Source: an uncultured Acetatifactor sp. (lineage in GTDB: Bacteria; Bacillota; Clostridia; Lachnospirales; Lachnospiraceae). Taken from it: a stretch of DNA of 64,000 bases. This document shows, piece after piece, positions 25,971 through 36,074 of this stretch (its first letter is position 1; every line of letters starts with the position of its first letter). The stretch spans positions 62,001 to 126,000 of the forward strand of contig CAJTOJ010000004.1 of the NCBI GenBank assembly GCA_910577665.1, written 5' to 3'. The position numbers and the translations under genes were made by a program. The notes beneath the pieces are model-generated. The model saw only the letters and a list, made by a program, of their open reading frames with translations. It did no database searches and had not been told where the DNA came from.

Positions 25971-26981
25971 ATGGAAGCGCTGAAGAAACAGGTAATAGAA
26001 GAGAGACATCAAAGGGCAAGGCTGGAAGAAGTAGTTCCTCTAAAAACGCCTTTTATAATATTTATTGATCCCTGCGGCGCCTGCAATTTTGCCTGTAATT
26101 TTTGTCCCTGCAACAAATCAAGTTATAAAAAGGAGGAACGTCATCAGAAGATGTCCCTTGAGACTTTGCAGAAGATTGTAGATGATATCTGCACTTTTGA
26201 AGAACAGGTAAAGGTAATCTATCTGTATGGATTCGGAGAACCCCTGCTCAACAAAGATTTATTTGCCATGGCTAGCTATATAAAAGAGAGAAAGGCATGC
26301 AGGGAATTGCGCCTGGTCACAAATGGTTCCCTGCTGAACCCCGATGTAAACCGAAAGCTGGTAGATGCAGGATTTGACTTAATCAGGATCTCAGTGGAAG
26401 CATTGGAAGCAGAATCCTACAAGAAGATGTGTGGAGTGAATCTAAATTATGATAAATTTGTTGCCAATATCTCGGATTTATATGAGAGGAGTCGGGGAAA
26501 AGTAAAAATAGCGGCAAAGATTGTGAATGCAACATTGAAAACAGAGGAAGAAACGGAACGTTTTTTTAATATTTACAAACCGATTACAGACTTTACATTT
26601 ATTGAGGACATTGTGGCAGGATGGCCGGAATTTGAGGAGATGGTAATGCCGGATGGCGCCCCGGTTGAAGCGGATAACTGGATTTGGAAAAGGGACCACT
26701 ACAATAAATGCTCTTTTTCCCTGACGATGCTGATGGTACATGCGAATGGGACAGTATGTGCCTGTCCCAACGACTGGAAGATGGCAAATACATTCGGAAA
26801 TGCAAAACAGGAAAGCCTCGTGGATGTCTGGAAATCAGAGAAGTTAAAGGAATTCCGTCTTATGCATTTGGAAAAGGACAGAAGAGACATCCCATTCTGC
26901 AGGGGATGCATCTGTAGCGGATACGATCCCATTGACGGGGGGGCAGAGAGGATAGCAAAGCGGATTAGGGAGATAGATTAA
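25971..26981 (+). CDS. Radical SAM/SPASM enzyme (paralogue 2 of 3)
   Basis: The 336-residue protein is a close paralogue of that at 22651-23664. The cluster cysteines are again at 38, 42 and 45 (DPCGACNFACNFCPC), the SAM segment reads YGFGEPLLNKD, and the C-terminal cysteines (CACPNDW, FCRGCIC) fit a SPASM-type auxiliary cluster. A TATGGAGG site precedes the ATG. It is followed after 58 bases by the second 890-residue glycosyltransferase gene. Divergence from paralogue 1 is large enough to suggest different substrates or reaction sites rather than a recent duplication. Confidence 0.86.
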   Translation: MEALKKQVIEERHQRARLEEVVPLKTPFIIFIDPCGACNFACNFCPCNKSSYKKEERHQKMSLETLQKIVDDICTFEEQVKVIYLYGFGEPLLNKDLFAMASYIKERKACRELRLVTNGSLLNPDVNRKLVDAGFDLIRISVEALEAESYKKMCGVNLNYDKFVANISDLYERSRGKVKIAAKIVNATLKTEEETERFFNIYKPITDFTFIEDIVAGWPEFEEMVMPDGAPVEADNWIWKRDHYNKCSFSLTMLMVHANGTVCACPNDWKMANTFGNAKQESLVDVWKSEKLKEFRLMHLEKDRRDIPFCRGCICSGYDPIDGGAERIAKRIREID

Positions 26982-27016
26982 AGGCGGGGGAATAGGATAC
27001 TATAGTGTACATAGCT

Positions 27017-27915
27017 GACAAGGGAAAGGAATAACCAGAATGGCAGATAAAGTATTGACGCTGGAGGAACAAAAAGTACAGTCGGCTTTACGAAATGGCG
27101 GATACGACATAGCCCGGGAGAGGCTGGAAGGTGTGGGCAGTCGGATCAGGCCTGTTTACCGGGCAATTTTCACGGCTTCCCTTGCGTTTGCAACGGGGGA
27201 TGAGAACCGGGCCTGGGAGGCAGTTGCTGAAGGTCTGCGCCTGGACGGACGCAACTATGAGCTGTACATGCTGTTGGGGGAGTATTATGCGCCCAAGAAT
27301 CTTTGGCAGGCATACCTGTGCTATGAAAATGCTCTGTTTTACTGTAATGATGAAGAGGACAGCGCACAGATCCGTATGGTGCTGGAGCAGCTTTCGGAGC
27401 AGGGAGTCCATGTGCCGAAGACAGCCATTGTGATTCTTTCCTATAACCTGCTGGGTATGACCAGAGACTGCATTGACAGTATATGGGAGACGACCCCGGC
27501 CAGTGCAAGGGAAATCATCCTGGTGGACAATGCCTCAATAGACGGCAGTGCAGAGTGGCTGAAGAAGCAGAAAGACATCAAACTCCTATGCAACACTGAG
27601 AACAAGGGATTTCCCGCGGGCTGCAACCAGGGAATCGGCCTGGCGGATCCGGATTCGGATATATTCCTTCTGAACAATGATACATTGATGACGGATAACG
27701 CGTTGTTCTGGCTCCGTATGGGGTTATATGAGAACGGAGAGGTGGGGAGTACGGGAAGTGTCTCCAACCATGTGTCCAATTTCCAGGCAGTCATTGAAGA
27801 CGGGAAAAGCAGGAGGGAGTATCTGGAGTTTTCCAGGCAGGTGAATGTCCCCGTGGCAAAACCGTACCTCAATAAGATGCATCTGGTGGGTTTTGCCCTT
27901 CTGCTGAAAAGGACG
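27017..27915 (+). repeat. Paralogous repeat, copy 2
   Basis: This matches 13692-14590 (upstream sequence plus 5' coding part). The two copies are direct repeats enclosing the AT-rich block, a configuration that permits deletion or exchange by homologous recombination. Confidence 0.75.
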
Positions 27916-29712
27916 GTTTTAGACCAGATTGGTCTGTTGGACGAGCGGTTTTCCCCGGGGAACTGGGAGGATAACGATATCTGTCTGCGGATAAACCTGG
28001 CCGGATACCGCAATGTGCTCTGTAGAAACAGTTTTATCATCCACTGGGGCAGCAAATCTTTTGCAAAAGACCGTTCCCGGTACAGAGGGGTACTGGAGGC
28101 CAACCAGGAGAAATTCTTTAAGAAGTGGTCCGCGATATGCCTGGAACCCGGGGGTTATATGTTTATTCGGATGGATCTGATTTCTTTCATAGAGGCCGAA
28201 TGCGAAGTATCCCGCAATCCGGTCATTATGATGGTGGGAACAGGATGCGGCGCTTCTCTGAGCTGCCTGCAGGAGCGATTCCCGGATGGGCAGATATACG
28301 GAATGGAGCCGCATATGTATGCGGCACAGATTGCAGATCGGATAGCAGATACCATTTATGTGAATTTGGACGATTGGATTGGGGATAAATTTGCGAATAC
28401 CTTTGATGTCATTTTGGTCAACGATGTGTTGGAGCGGACCAGGAATCCGGGAAATGTACTGAAGGAGCTTGGGAAAATGCTCAAGCCGGATGGAAAGCTT
28501 GTTCTCAGCTTTGTGAATAGCCAGCATTATGCGCGGATCTCAAAGGCGAATGAGAATCCGGGGCTTTTTAGTGTGAAACAGGCATCGGAAATGCTTTCAA
28601 GGGCGAAATTAACAGAGAATAGCTGGCAGTATACAAAAAGAATTGAGGATCCGGAGGAACTGGAAGAGAAGATTCAGCGGCTTCAGAGACAATACCCTGC
28701 CGTAACAAGGGATGATCTTCTGGCCCATCAGTGGATCAATATTGTGGAAAAGCAAAAGGAAGACATTCGGTTTGGGGACAGGATGACAGTGTGCATTCCC
28801 ACCTGCGGACATCCGGAAGTGGTGGCGGATGTGCTGGAGCATTGCGCCGAGATCTATCATCGTTATGGCCTGGATATGTATTATTATGACAGCAGCCGGG
28901 ACGGGGAGACAAAGAAGGTGATTGATTCTTATCGTAAGAAGGGATATGATAATATATACTATATTCCCATGGATCCGGATATGCCCCTGGAGATTAAGTT
29001 CGAGCGGGTCTTGATGATGGAAGGGATTCGGAAAGAGTACACCTACATGTGGTACTTGAAGGAGAGATGCTGGTGCGGGGAGCGGATGCTTAGGCTGATG
29101 TACAGGGCCATGGAGAAGCCACGGGATGTGATCTTTATAGATATCGAGCATTCCGATGCCGGGCAGGAACTGACGGTATGCGAAGATGTGAATGCATTTT
29201 ATCATAGGTGCGGGATGTATGCCACTTCCATGGATGCAGCCATCTATCATGTGCAATCCATGCTGAGGGATGGTTTTGACATGGATCAGTTTCATAAGGA
29301 GCATCCGGGGGACTACAGGGGAGCCTTTATCCACTTTATGATCCTGTTTATCCAGCTGGCTAAAAAAGAGAAGCCTTCTGTGTGTATCATAGCCGGAAAG
29401 GATGCTAAAATTTACAATTCACCGATGGGATCGGGCATGGGTTGGCGGGACAGCATGATACAGACCTTTGGTCCATACTGGATCCGGGCCAATGAGGATC
29501 TGCCTGATTGCTATAAGGATAAGGATGAAGTGATCAAGAAGACGGCTTCCATGTCCTGGCTGCTGGGGAACAGGGAATGGCTGGTGTGTCTGCACGAAAA
29601 GGGAATCCTAACTCCGGAATATTTTGAGGAAATCAAGGGATTCTGGGAGAGGGTATCAGACATTCCGCTAGAAGATTTGCGCCGGATCGCATATGGGGAG
29701 TGCTCCTGTTAG
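27040..29712 (+). CDS. Three-domain GT2-methyltransferase-GT protein, copy B
   Basis: The 890-residue paralogue of 13715-16387 has the same order: TPR-like helices (1-125), GT2 (AIVILSYNLLGMTRDC, LLNNDTLMTD, GNWEDNDICLRI), a methyltransferase-like domain (MVGTGCGASLSCL, GMEPH, FDVILVNDVLE) and a C-terminal glycosyltransferase-like domain (MTVCIPTCGHPEVV). Unlike copy A, its composition is uniform and like the flanking genes. Equal length and conserved motifs in both imply that both are functional and may add successive sugars. A 94-base gap without visible features separates it from the next gene. Confidence 0.85.
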   Translation: MADKVLTLEEQKVQSALRNGGYDIARERLEGVGSRIRPVYRAIFTASLAFATGDENRAWEAVAEGLRLDGRNYELYMLLGEYYAPKNLWQAYLCYENALFYCNDEEDSAQIRMVLEQLSEQGVHVPKTAIVILSYNLLGMTRDCIDSIWETTPASAREIILVDNASIDGSAEWLKKQKDIKLLCNTENKGFPAGCNQGIGLADPDSDIFLLNNDTLMTDNALFWLRMGLYENGEVGSTGSVSNHVSNFQAVIEDGKSRREYLEFSRQVNVPVAKPYLNKMHLVGFALLLKRTVLDQIGLLDERFSPGNWEDNDICLRINLAGYRNVLCRNSFIIHWGSKSFAKDRSRYRGVLEANQEKFFKKWSAICLEPGGYMFIRMDLISFIEAECEVSRNPVIMMVGTGCGASLSCLQERFPDGQIYGMEPHMYAAQIADRIADTIYVNLDDWIGDKFANTFDVILVNDVLERTRNPGNVLKELGKMLKPDGKLVLSFVNSQHYARISKANENPGLFSVKQASEMLSRAKLTENSWQYTKRIEDPEELEEKIQRLQRQYPAVTRDDLLAHQWINIVEKQKEDIRFGDRMTVCIPTCGHPEVVADVLEHCAEIYHRYGLDMYYYDSSRDGETKKVIDSYRKKGYDNIYYIPMDPDMPLEIKFERVLMMEGIRKEYTYMWYLKERCWCGERMLRLMYRAMEKPRDVIFIDIEHSDAGQELTVCEDVNAFYHRCGMYATSMDAAIYHVQSMLRDGFDMDQFHKEHPGDYRGAFIHFMILFIQLAKKEKPSVCIIAGKDAKIYNSPMGSGMGWRDSMIQTFGPYWIRANEDLPDCYKDKDEVIKKTASMSWLLGNREWLVCLHEKGILTPEYFEEIKGFWERVSDIPLEDLRRIAYGECSC

Positions 29713-29806
29713 CCGTTGCAGGTGATTTTCATGGAAAGCGGATATCTTTTGACTATGCATCATTGGGGTTAGGGATATAGGGATATCCCGGAAAGTTGAG
29801 AGAAAG

Positions 29807-30976
29807 ATGCCATTTAAAAATGCTGCCAGGAAAGCAGTGGAAAAACTATATCCTTTAGGAAGAAATTTTTTTGTCTCGGAGGGGATGAGACATTACTTTG
29901 ATACAAAACGCAATACTTATAAGTACCTGTGCATATACGGGGCAGGTGTCTGGGGGACTACGATTTGCAGATGGCTGATGGAGCAGGGGATCAAGGTGGA
30001 TTTCTTCTGCGATACATATAAGGCAAAAGCGGGATCTTTCCGATTGGGTATCCCCGTCATTTCATTTGACCAACTGGAGCTTCTGAAAGAGGATACCTAT
30101 GTCATTGTCTCTGTCACAAACAAGGGCGTTGGCCAGAAACATAATGAAGAGATCAACAGGCAGCTTGCTTCTTTTCCCCATGTAATGCCCAATCTGCTCA
30201 AAATGAACGGGTTTTATACAAATGATTATAATCTTACAATGGAAGATTGCGCGGCAGCAGCGGAAAAAATTATGGGAGCATTGGAGGACACACGTTCGAG
30301 GGAATTGTTTATGGAGATGCTTCCCTACAAATTTGTGAAGGATGCGGAACCCGCCAAGGAGAATCCCCTGGAAAAATATTATAACCCGGTGCAGTATTTT
30401 TCTGAAAAATATTACAGCAACAGTAATCATGCGGTCATTGTGGACTGTGGTGCTTTCAAAGGGGATACCCTGCAGGAATTTGTCAGGCTGCATGGTGCAC
30501 AGTTTAAGGGATACCATTGTTTTGAAATGGACGGGCAGGCATTTGGCGAATTGGAGAAAAATGTGGGTTTATTGCCAGAGGAGATAAGGGGGAAAGTGGT
30601 TCTGCATAAGCAGGGCGTATTTTCCGGGACAAGGGTGGCATATTATCATGCCTTGACAGATACCCTGGGATCCTCTGTTCTGATGGAGGAGGCCGGTCTT
30701 CGGACCCAGCTGGTTTCCCTGGATGATGTGCTGCCTGAGGAGCCGGTGACCATGATCAATATGGATATCGAAGGAAGCGAACTGCCTGCGCTGAGAGGAG
30801 CAAAGAGGCTGATTGAGAGATGGCATCCGATGCTGGCGGTGAGCATATACCACTCTACGGAACAGTTCTTCTCGGTGCCGGCCTATATCATTGAGAGATT
30901 TCCGTTCTACAGATTTTATCTGGATTTACATACCACGATTACAGATGACTGTGTGTTTTATGCGGTTCCCCGATAG
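29807..30976 (+). CDS. Rossmann module fused to FkbM-type methyltransferase (1 of 3)
   Basis: The 389-residue protein has an N-terminal Rossmann-type module (residues about 44-125: [32 protein letters not shown]). A FkbM-family SAM methyltransferase domain follows ([35 protein letters not shown]). FkbM enzymes O-methylate sugar or polyketide hydroxyls. The layout recurs at 31874-32977 and 33737-34906. The ribosome binding site is weak (GAGAGAAAG), so the start is the least certain part. This gene opens a tight run of decorating genes to 38283. Confidence 0.83.
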   Translation: MPFKNAARKAVEKLYPLGRNFFVSEGMRHYFDTKRNTYKYLCIYGAGVWGTTICRWLMEQGIKVDFFCDTYKAKAGSFRLGIPVISFDQLELLKEDTYVIVSVTNKGVGQKHNEEINRQLASFPHVMPNLLKMNGFYTNDYNLTMEDCAAAAEKIMGALEDTRSRELFMEMLPYKFVKDAEPAKENPLEKYYNPVQYFSEKYYSNSNHAVIVDCGAFKGDTLQEFVRLHGAQFKGYHCFEMDGQAFGELEKNVGLLPEEIRGKVVLHKQGVFSGTRVAYYHALTDTLGSSVLMEEAGLRTQLVSLDDVLPEEPVTMINMDIEGSELPALRGAKRLIERWHPMLAVSIYHSTEQFFSVPAYIIERFPFYRFYLDLHTTITDDCVFYAVPR

Positions 30977-30984
30977 AAAGCGGA

Positions 30985-31881
30985 GTGTATCAGGAAATGA
31001 CAGTTTTTGAACAGATAGAATATGTGATTACAGAACAGTTAAATGCAGGCATCCGGAAATTTATTATCTATCCATACGGGATTCCAGGTCAGATGACAAA
31101 GAAGATCCTGTGGGAGCGGTTTGGAATCGAACCACTATGTGTCATAGATAACGGAAAGGCCCTTGGCAGGAAGGGATCTTCCGGTTTGGAAGTCAGAAAG
31201 GCCGAATACCTGGAACGGATCCAGGAGGATAAGGTGGCCATCCTGGTGGCCACATCCAACCCGGAAAGCAGAGAGGCCATCATGAAGTCGCTGCTTCCTT
31301 ACGAAAGCCAGTGGAGGATAGTGGATGTATTTCCGCTGCCAATAGGAAGACATACGTGGGGAGAGGGAATTCTGGGACAATATACGGGCTATGCTATCGA
31401 AAAAATTGGTTCCTTCTGTAGCATTGCCAAAGGGGCATGTGTAGTAGGAAACCATAATATGCAGGGAGTGTCAACATCGGCATTGTTCAATGGTATCAAT
31501 CTGGATCACGGGGCAGAATTCGGGGAGGTCTGTGAAAACATTTCATTGGATCAGATGCTGGATATGAAAAGATGCGTGATAGGAAATGATGTCTGGCTCG
31601 GACGAAATGTGATTATCTGTAATGGAGTGGAGATTGGAAACGGAGCCATTGCGGCGGCAGGAGCTGTGATCACGAAGGATGTTCCGGATTATGCGGTAGT
31701 AGGGGGCGTACCGGCCAGGATCCTGAAGTTCCGATATAGCAGAGAACAGATAGACAGACTAATCGGCATGAAGTGGTGGGACTGGCCGGATGAACTGATT
31801 GCGCAGCGGTATGAGGATTTCAGTGATGTAGGAAAATTCATTCAAAAATATGGAAGGATGAAACCAAACAGCCATGAATAA
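30985..31881 (+). CDS. Rossmann module fused to CatB/XAT-type left-handed beta-helix acyltransferase
   Basis: The 298-residue protein begins with the Rossmann-type module ([31 protein letters not shown]). It continues as a xenobiotic acyltransferase-like hexapeptide-repeat enzyme: [16 protein letters not shown] with the catalytic His, [44 protein letters not shown] and the WWDWP segment. Such enzymes transfer acetyl groups from acetyl-CoA to sugar hydroxyl or amino groups. The start is either GTG 30985 or ATG 30997; neither has a clear site. It overlaps the next gene by eight bases. Confidence 0.85.
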   Translation: MYQEMTVFEQIEYVITEQLNAGIRKFIIYPYGIPGQMTKKILWERFGIEPLCVIDNGKALGRKGSSGLEVRKAEYLERIQEDKVAILVATSNPESREAIMKSLLPYESQWRIVDVFPLPIGRHTWGEGILGQYTGYAIEKIGSFCSIAKGACVVGNHNMQGVSTSALFNGINLDHGAEFGEVCENISLDQMLDMKRCVIGNDVWLGRNVIICNGVEIGNGAIAAAGAVITKDVPDYAVVGGVPARILKFRYSREQIDRLIGMKWWDWPDELIAQRYEDFSDVGKFIQKYGRMKPNSHE

Positions 31882-32977
31882 CAGGGAAAATGTCAGAAGG
31901 AGAACCAGGCAGGATATTCTGTCCTACGATAAGATTGTACTCTGGGGTGCAGGCTTTGCCTGTCCGGCAGCCATAGACTGCATTGGCGCAGAACGGATAA
32001 GTGCAGTGTTTGACAATGACAGCAGGAAATGGGGAAGCAGGGTTTCCGGAGTCCCGGTTCTTTCCCCTGGCCCGGAACTGGAACAGTATAAGAAGGATAA
32101 TTGTGCTTTTGTCATATCTACAAACGGGTATGAGTATGAAATTGCAAGAGAACTGATAAATAAGTGGGGTATAAAGGAGGATGCACTTTTCTGCAATACC
32201 AATAAGACCCTGGAGGAATGCAGGTACAGGCCGGATATGATTGAGGCGAACTGGGACAGGATAATGAAGGTTCGGGATTTGCTGGCAGACCAGGAGTCAA
32301 GGGCGTATTATATGGACTTTATCACGGCCTGTTATACCAGGAACCCGCTATTCTTTAAGGGAAATCCCAGAAGTGTGGAAGCATATGAATATAACACGGA
32401 TCTGGCACAGGTCGGCCTCCAGGGAGGAGAGAACATTCTGGACTGTGGGGCCTTTAACGGCGATACAGCCAGGATATTCCTACAGAAAACCAACCATAAC
32501 TGTGAAGTCTATTGCTTTGAACCGGTGGTGGAAAATTGCAATGAAATGCGAAGGTGGATAGAAGCAGAAGGGATCGGGAATGTACATGCCTACAATGTGG
32601 GGGTAGGGGATACGGCCCATACAGATATTGTCTATTCTACAGAGGCCAGAACCACTATGGCCGCTGTGGGGAATAACCGTTTTAATGCAGAAAACCCTTA
32701 CATGAGCCAGATACAGGTGGACACCCTGGATCACATGGCAAAGGATATCAAGGTCGGATACATCAAGATGGATATTGAGGGGGCAGAGATGAGCGCCCTG
32801 CGAGGGGCACAGACGGTGATTCGGCAGAATAGTCCGCAGATGCTTATTAGCGGATACCACAGAATCACAGATATGTGGGAAGTGCCGGAATATGTGCTGG
32901 GACTTGTGCCGGAATACAAGATATTTCTGGGGCACCAGCCCCATGTGCCCTATGAACCGGAATTCCTGTTTGTATGA
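31874..32977 (+). CDS. Rossmann module fused to FkbM-type methyltransferase (2 of 3)
   Basis: The 367-residue protein combines the Rossmann-type module ([40 protein letters not shown]) with a FkbM methyltransferase domain ([36 protein letters not shown]). Its ATG lies inside the preceding gene, and its stop overlaps the next start in an ATGA arrangement, so three decorating genes are translationally coupled. It is related to, but clearly diverged from, the copies at 29807 and 33737, which fits methylation of different positions. Confidence 0.85.
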   Translation: MNNRENVRRRTRQDILSYDKIVLWGAGFACPAAIDCIGAERISAVFDNDSRKWGSRVSGVPVLSPGPELEQYKKDNCAFVISTNGYEYEIARELINKWGIKEDALFCNTNKTLEECRYRPDMIEANWDRIMKVRDLLADQESRAYYMDFITACYTRNPLFFKGNPRSVEAYEYNTDLAQVGLQGGENILDCGAFNGDTARIFLQKTNHNCEVYCFEPVVENCNEMRRWIEAEGIGNVHAYNVGVGDTAHTDIVYSTEARTTMAAVGNNRFNAENPYMSQIQVDTLDHMAKDIKVGYIKMDIEGAEMSALRGAQTVIRQNSPQMLISGYHRITDMWEVPEYVLGLVPEYKIFLGHQPHVPYEPEFLFV

Positions 32978-33693
32978 TAGAAGGGATTGTGGAAGATATG
33001 GAATTATCACTGCATAAGGAGAATCTGAAAAAATACTTACAGCGGCAACTGGAAAATCATTTCCCGGACAGAAAGACTGGAAAATATTTTAGGGGGAAAG
33101 ATGTGGACCATGCGTTTGACATGGGACTGTGCCGGCTGGAAAACTGTTTTAAGCATGTGATATTGCCTGCATACAGTAACGATGCAGGGCAGACATTTTT
33201 CTCCCACCTGCATTCTGACCAGTATGCCCAGTTTCTCTATTACTTTATGAACAGTCTGTGGAAGGAATCCCAGAACCGTCTGATATGTGATAAGACCATG
33301 TTGCTGCTTAGGGATCTGAATGGTATCTTTATGACCTACAAATGCGAAATGCCGGATATCTTTCTCTTCCAGCACGCGGTGGGAACGGTAGTGGGGAATG
33401 CAGTTTTTTCGGATTATCTTCTGATTTTACAGAATGTTACCATCAATACGGGGGTAGAACAGGACAGATTAGGCACCGTAAAGATCGGAAGAGGTGTCAC
33501 ACGGTCTCCGGGAGCTAAGATCATCAGTGATGAACCCATTGGGGACAGGGTAAACATCGGTGTGGATGCGGTGGTGTATAAGACAAAAATAGAAAATGAT
33601 AAGACAGTCATCCGGGACAGGGAAGGAAAGATTGTCATCCGGGACAATAAATTCTGCATGGCCCAGAGGCATTTTAGGGATGTGATTACGTGA
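32974..33693 (+). CDS. Serine acetyltransferase-like hexapeptide acyltransferase
   Basis: The 239-residue protein has the helical N-terminus and left-handed beta-helix of CysE-like acetyltransferases (IFLFQHAVGTVVGNAVFSDY, then LGTVKIGRGVTRSPGAKII, IGDRVNIGVDAVV). The true serine acetyltransferase catalytic context (DPA near the His) is not obvious, and there is no cysK neighbour, so a sugar or polysaccharide O-acetyl transfer is more likely here. This one lacks the Rossmann-type module. It overlaps the gene before it (ATGA). Confidence 0.75.
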   Translation: MIEGIVEDMELSLHKENLKKYLQRQLENHFPDRKTGKYFRGKDVDHAFDMGLCRLENCFKHVILPAYSNDAGQTFFSHLHSDQYAQFLYYFMNSLWKESQNRLICDKTMLLLRDLNGIFMTYKCEMPDIFLFQHAVGTVVGNAVFSDYLLILQNVTINTGVEQDRLGTVKIGRGVTRSPGAKIISDEPIGDRVNIGVDAVVYKTKIENDKTVIRDREGKIVIRDNKFCMAQRHFRDVIT

Positions 33694-33736
33694 TCGTGGA
33701 AGGTATACTGGTAAGACAGAGAGAAAGGAAATGCTT

Positions 33737-34906
33737 ATGATAGGAAAGGGCTGTGTAGATGAAATGCAGCAGGAAGAGGCTGCAAAGATGGACTGGGTAT
33801 GCACTATGCTGGAAGATGAACAGTCTAAATTCATTTTCCAAAAAAGAAGGCGATTTAATGAAACGGGAGATTATCATTATATTGATGAGATCATTGACAG
33901 ATATGTGCCGGAGATGAAAGGCTGCAAGTGGTGTCCTGGTATAGCTGAAAATTTCTTGAGGAACTTGAAAGAGAGTGAAAAAAGGGTCATCATCTGGGGG
34001 GCTGGTTACAACGGGAGAATGCTGCTGCAAATGTATACACGCATAGGCGGCAACGTGGAGTGTTTCTGTGATAATAGCCTTGAAAAACAATATACAGAAG
34101 TGGACCATGTGAAAGTGATATCTCCCGAAAAACTAAAACAATTATGTGTGTGGGGTAATTTTGCAATTATCATTAGCCCGGTAACAAGGAAATACCAGGA
34201 AGAAATATATGAATTATTGCACAAAATGGACCTGAATGAAACAGATATTTACAGATGGACAGATTATTATTATCCCCGGGAGGTTATCAGGAAACAATAT
34301 TTTGACGAAGTAATCGCCTTCCAGCAGGATGAGGTCTTTGTGGACGGAGGCTGTTGTGATTTTACGAACAGCAGACTGTTCCTGGAACGGATGCAGGAGG
34401 CAGGTCTGAGATGTAAGAAAATATATGCATTTGAACCGGATGAAGGAAACTGTCATAAGTGCAGGGACTGGATAAAGGCACAAAATGTGGAGTGTGCAGA
34501 GATCATCCAGGCAGGACTGTGGAGTGAGAATACCAGCTTAAACTTTGAGGCACTGGGGAACGGGTCTTCCCATTTTTCACAGTATTCCTCATTGGGAGAT
34601 ATGGCATCCTGTCTTCGGGAAGAAGGCATGCAAGTGGAACAGGTCAGGGCTGTTTCCCTGGATTCTTATATAGAGGAAGCAGTGTCCTTTATCAAGCTGG
34701 ATGTGGAAGGGGCAGAATTGGAGACACTGAAAGGTGCTAAGAATATTTTACTGAGGAATAAGCCAAAACTGGCAATTTGCATATACCACAAAAAAGAAGA
34801 TTTGTATGAAATACCATATTATTTAAAGAGATTAGTTCCGGAATACAAGTTATATATCAGACATTACAGCAATTTTGCGCATGAGACTGTATTATATGCA
34901 GTATAG
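33737..34906 (+). CDS. Rossmann module fused to FkbM-type methyltransferase (3 of 3)
   Basis: The protein (389 residues from ATG 33737) has a helical N-terminal extension of about 80 residues, the Rossmann-type module (RVIIWGAGYNGRMLL, CFCDNS, AIIISPVTRKY) and a FkbM domain (VFVDGGCCDFTNS, YAFEPDEGNC, IKLDVEGAELETLKGA). The start is placed seven bases after AAAGGA; an ATG six bases earlier is too close to that site. It differs from the other two FkbM proteins in the N-terminal extension and in the Cys-rich DGGCCD loop at the SAM site. Confidence 0.83.
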   Translation: MIGKGCVDEMQQEEAAKMDWVCTMLEDEQSKFIFQKRRRFNETGDYHYIDEIIDRYVPEMKGCKWCPGIAENFLRNLKESEKRVIIWGAGYNGRMLLQMYTRIGGNVECFCDNSLEKQYTEVDHVKVISPEKLKQLCVWGNFAIIISPVTRKYQEEIYELLHKMDLNETDIYRWTDYYYPREVIRKQYFDEVIAFQQDEVFVDGGCCDFTNSRLFLERMQEAGLRCKKIYAFEPDEGNCHKCRDWIKAQNVECAEIIQAGLWSENTSLNFEALGNGSSHFSQYSSLGDMASCLREEGMQVEQVRAVSLDSYIEEAVSFIKLDVEGAELETLKGAKNILLRNKPKLAICIYHKKEDLYEIPYYLKRLVPEYKLYIRHYSNFAHETVLYAV

Positions 34907-34951
34907 GAATATTCTGGCGCAAAAGAAGTTATATTTGGGAAAGTGGAGTGT

Positions 34952-36073
34952 ATGGGACAGGAAGCAGACGCAAGAAAGGTGATACTCTATGGAGCGGGAA
35001 CGCAGAATTTAAGGATGGTCTACCAGCCCCTGGTATCAGCAGGTTGTAAGGTAGATTATATCTGTGACAGGGATGTACTGAAACAGGGAAAGCTTTTCAG
35101 CGGGGTAGAAATCATATCCCCGGCGAGACTGTCTGAAGTGTGCGCGCAAGAGGCTGTGGAAATCATTATTACAGTGAGGACCCCGAAACTGGTGAGAGAG
35201 ATCAGGGAAATGCTCTTACAGATGAAAGGTGTGACGGTTTATACCTTTGAAGAATTCGTGCAGGCGAAGAAGCTGAATAGTAAGGTAAAACGTTTTTCAT
35301 GTATCATGGCGCACCTGACAGACCACTGCAATTTAAGCTGTGTGCGTTGTTCCCATTTTTCGCCGCTGGCGCAGAAGGAATTCTTTACAGACCTGGGAGA
35401 ATTTGAGAAGGACTGCAGGCGGCTGGCAGAACTGACAGAGGGGGATATAGATGAATTCCAGCTTTCCGGAGGGGAACCGCTTCTGCACCCGGAGGTGGCG
35501 AAGTTTCCTTATATTGTGCGGAAATATCTGAAGAAAACGCAGATCATCATCATCACCAATGCTACCAGGCTAAGGAATATGTCAGAAGAATTTTTCCAGT
35601 CTTGTGTGGATAACCAGGTAAATATCTGGATCTCCCAGTATCCCCTGGGGCTGCCCTATGAAGAACTGAGACAGGAGCTTGCGGACAGAGGGATAGGGGT
35701 TACTTTTGGTAATACTGGAAATTCAAAGGATAAGCCAAAGGAAATGTGGGGATTGCCGTTAAAGCTGGTGGGCGGGCTGGATCGCCAGAAGAACTTTGAT
35801 GCCTGCCTGTGTATGCAGTATATCATCCGGCACGGACGACTATATCCCTGTGCCAACAGTGCTTACATTGACTTGTTCAACAACTATTTTGGGAAAGGCC
35901 TGCCAGGGCCGGAAGCTAACGGTGTGGATATCTACGAAGTGGAGAATCTACAGGAATTATGCCAGGCCATTTCGCAGCCGGTGCCTTTGTGCAGCTACTG
36001 CGATGCCTGCAACAGGATGGCTCCCATCCCCTGGCGTGCTTCCCGCAAGACCATAGAGGAATGGAGTATATAA
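34952..36073 (+). CDS. Rossmann module fused to radical SAM enzyme (copy 2 of 3)
   Basis: The 373-residue protein has a Rossmann-type module (residues 9-105: KVILYGAGTQNLRMV, YICDRDV, IIITVRTPKLV) and a radical SAM domain with CxxxCxxC at Cys126, Cys130 and Cys133 (DHCNLSCVRCSHF) and LSGGEPLLHPE. The C-terminal cysteines (CLCMQY, CANSA, CSYCDAC) suggest a further cluster. The start is uncertain: a GTG at 34943 and this ATG are both possible. The next gene starts one base after its stop, so they are co-transcribed. Confidence 0.84.
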   Translation: MGQEADARKVILYGAGTQNLRMVYQPLVSAGCKVDYICDRDVLKQGKLFSGVEIISPARLSEVCAQEAVEIIITVRTPKLVREIREMLLQMKGVTVYTFEEFVQAKKLNSKVKRFSCIMAHLTDHCNLSCVRCSHFSPLAQKEFFTDLGEFEKDCRRLAELTEGDIDEFQLSGGEPLLHPEVAKFPYIVRKYLKKTQIIIITNATRLRNMSEEFFQSCVDNQVNIWISQYPLGLPYEELRQELADRGIGVTFGNTGNSKDKPKEMWGLPLKLVGGLDRQKNFDACLCMQYIIRHGRLYPCANSAYIDLFNNYFGKGLPGPEANGVDIYEVENLQELCQAISQPVPLCSYCDACNRMAPIPWRASRKTIEEWSI

Positions 36074-36074
36074 C

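Noticed and set aside
13715..29712. Duplicated genes considered as parts of an insertion sequence or transposon
   Set aside because: No transposase, terminal inverted repeats or target duplications were seen; the repeats are paralogous coding genes.
32974..33693. Serine O-acetyltransferase for cysteine synthesis (cysE)
   Set aside because: It sits inside a chain of glycan-decorating genes, and no cysteine synthase gene is adjacent.
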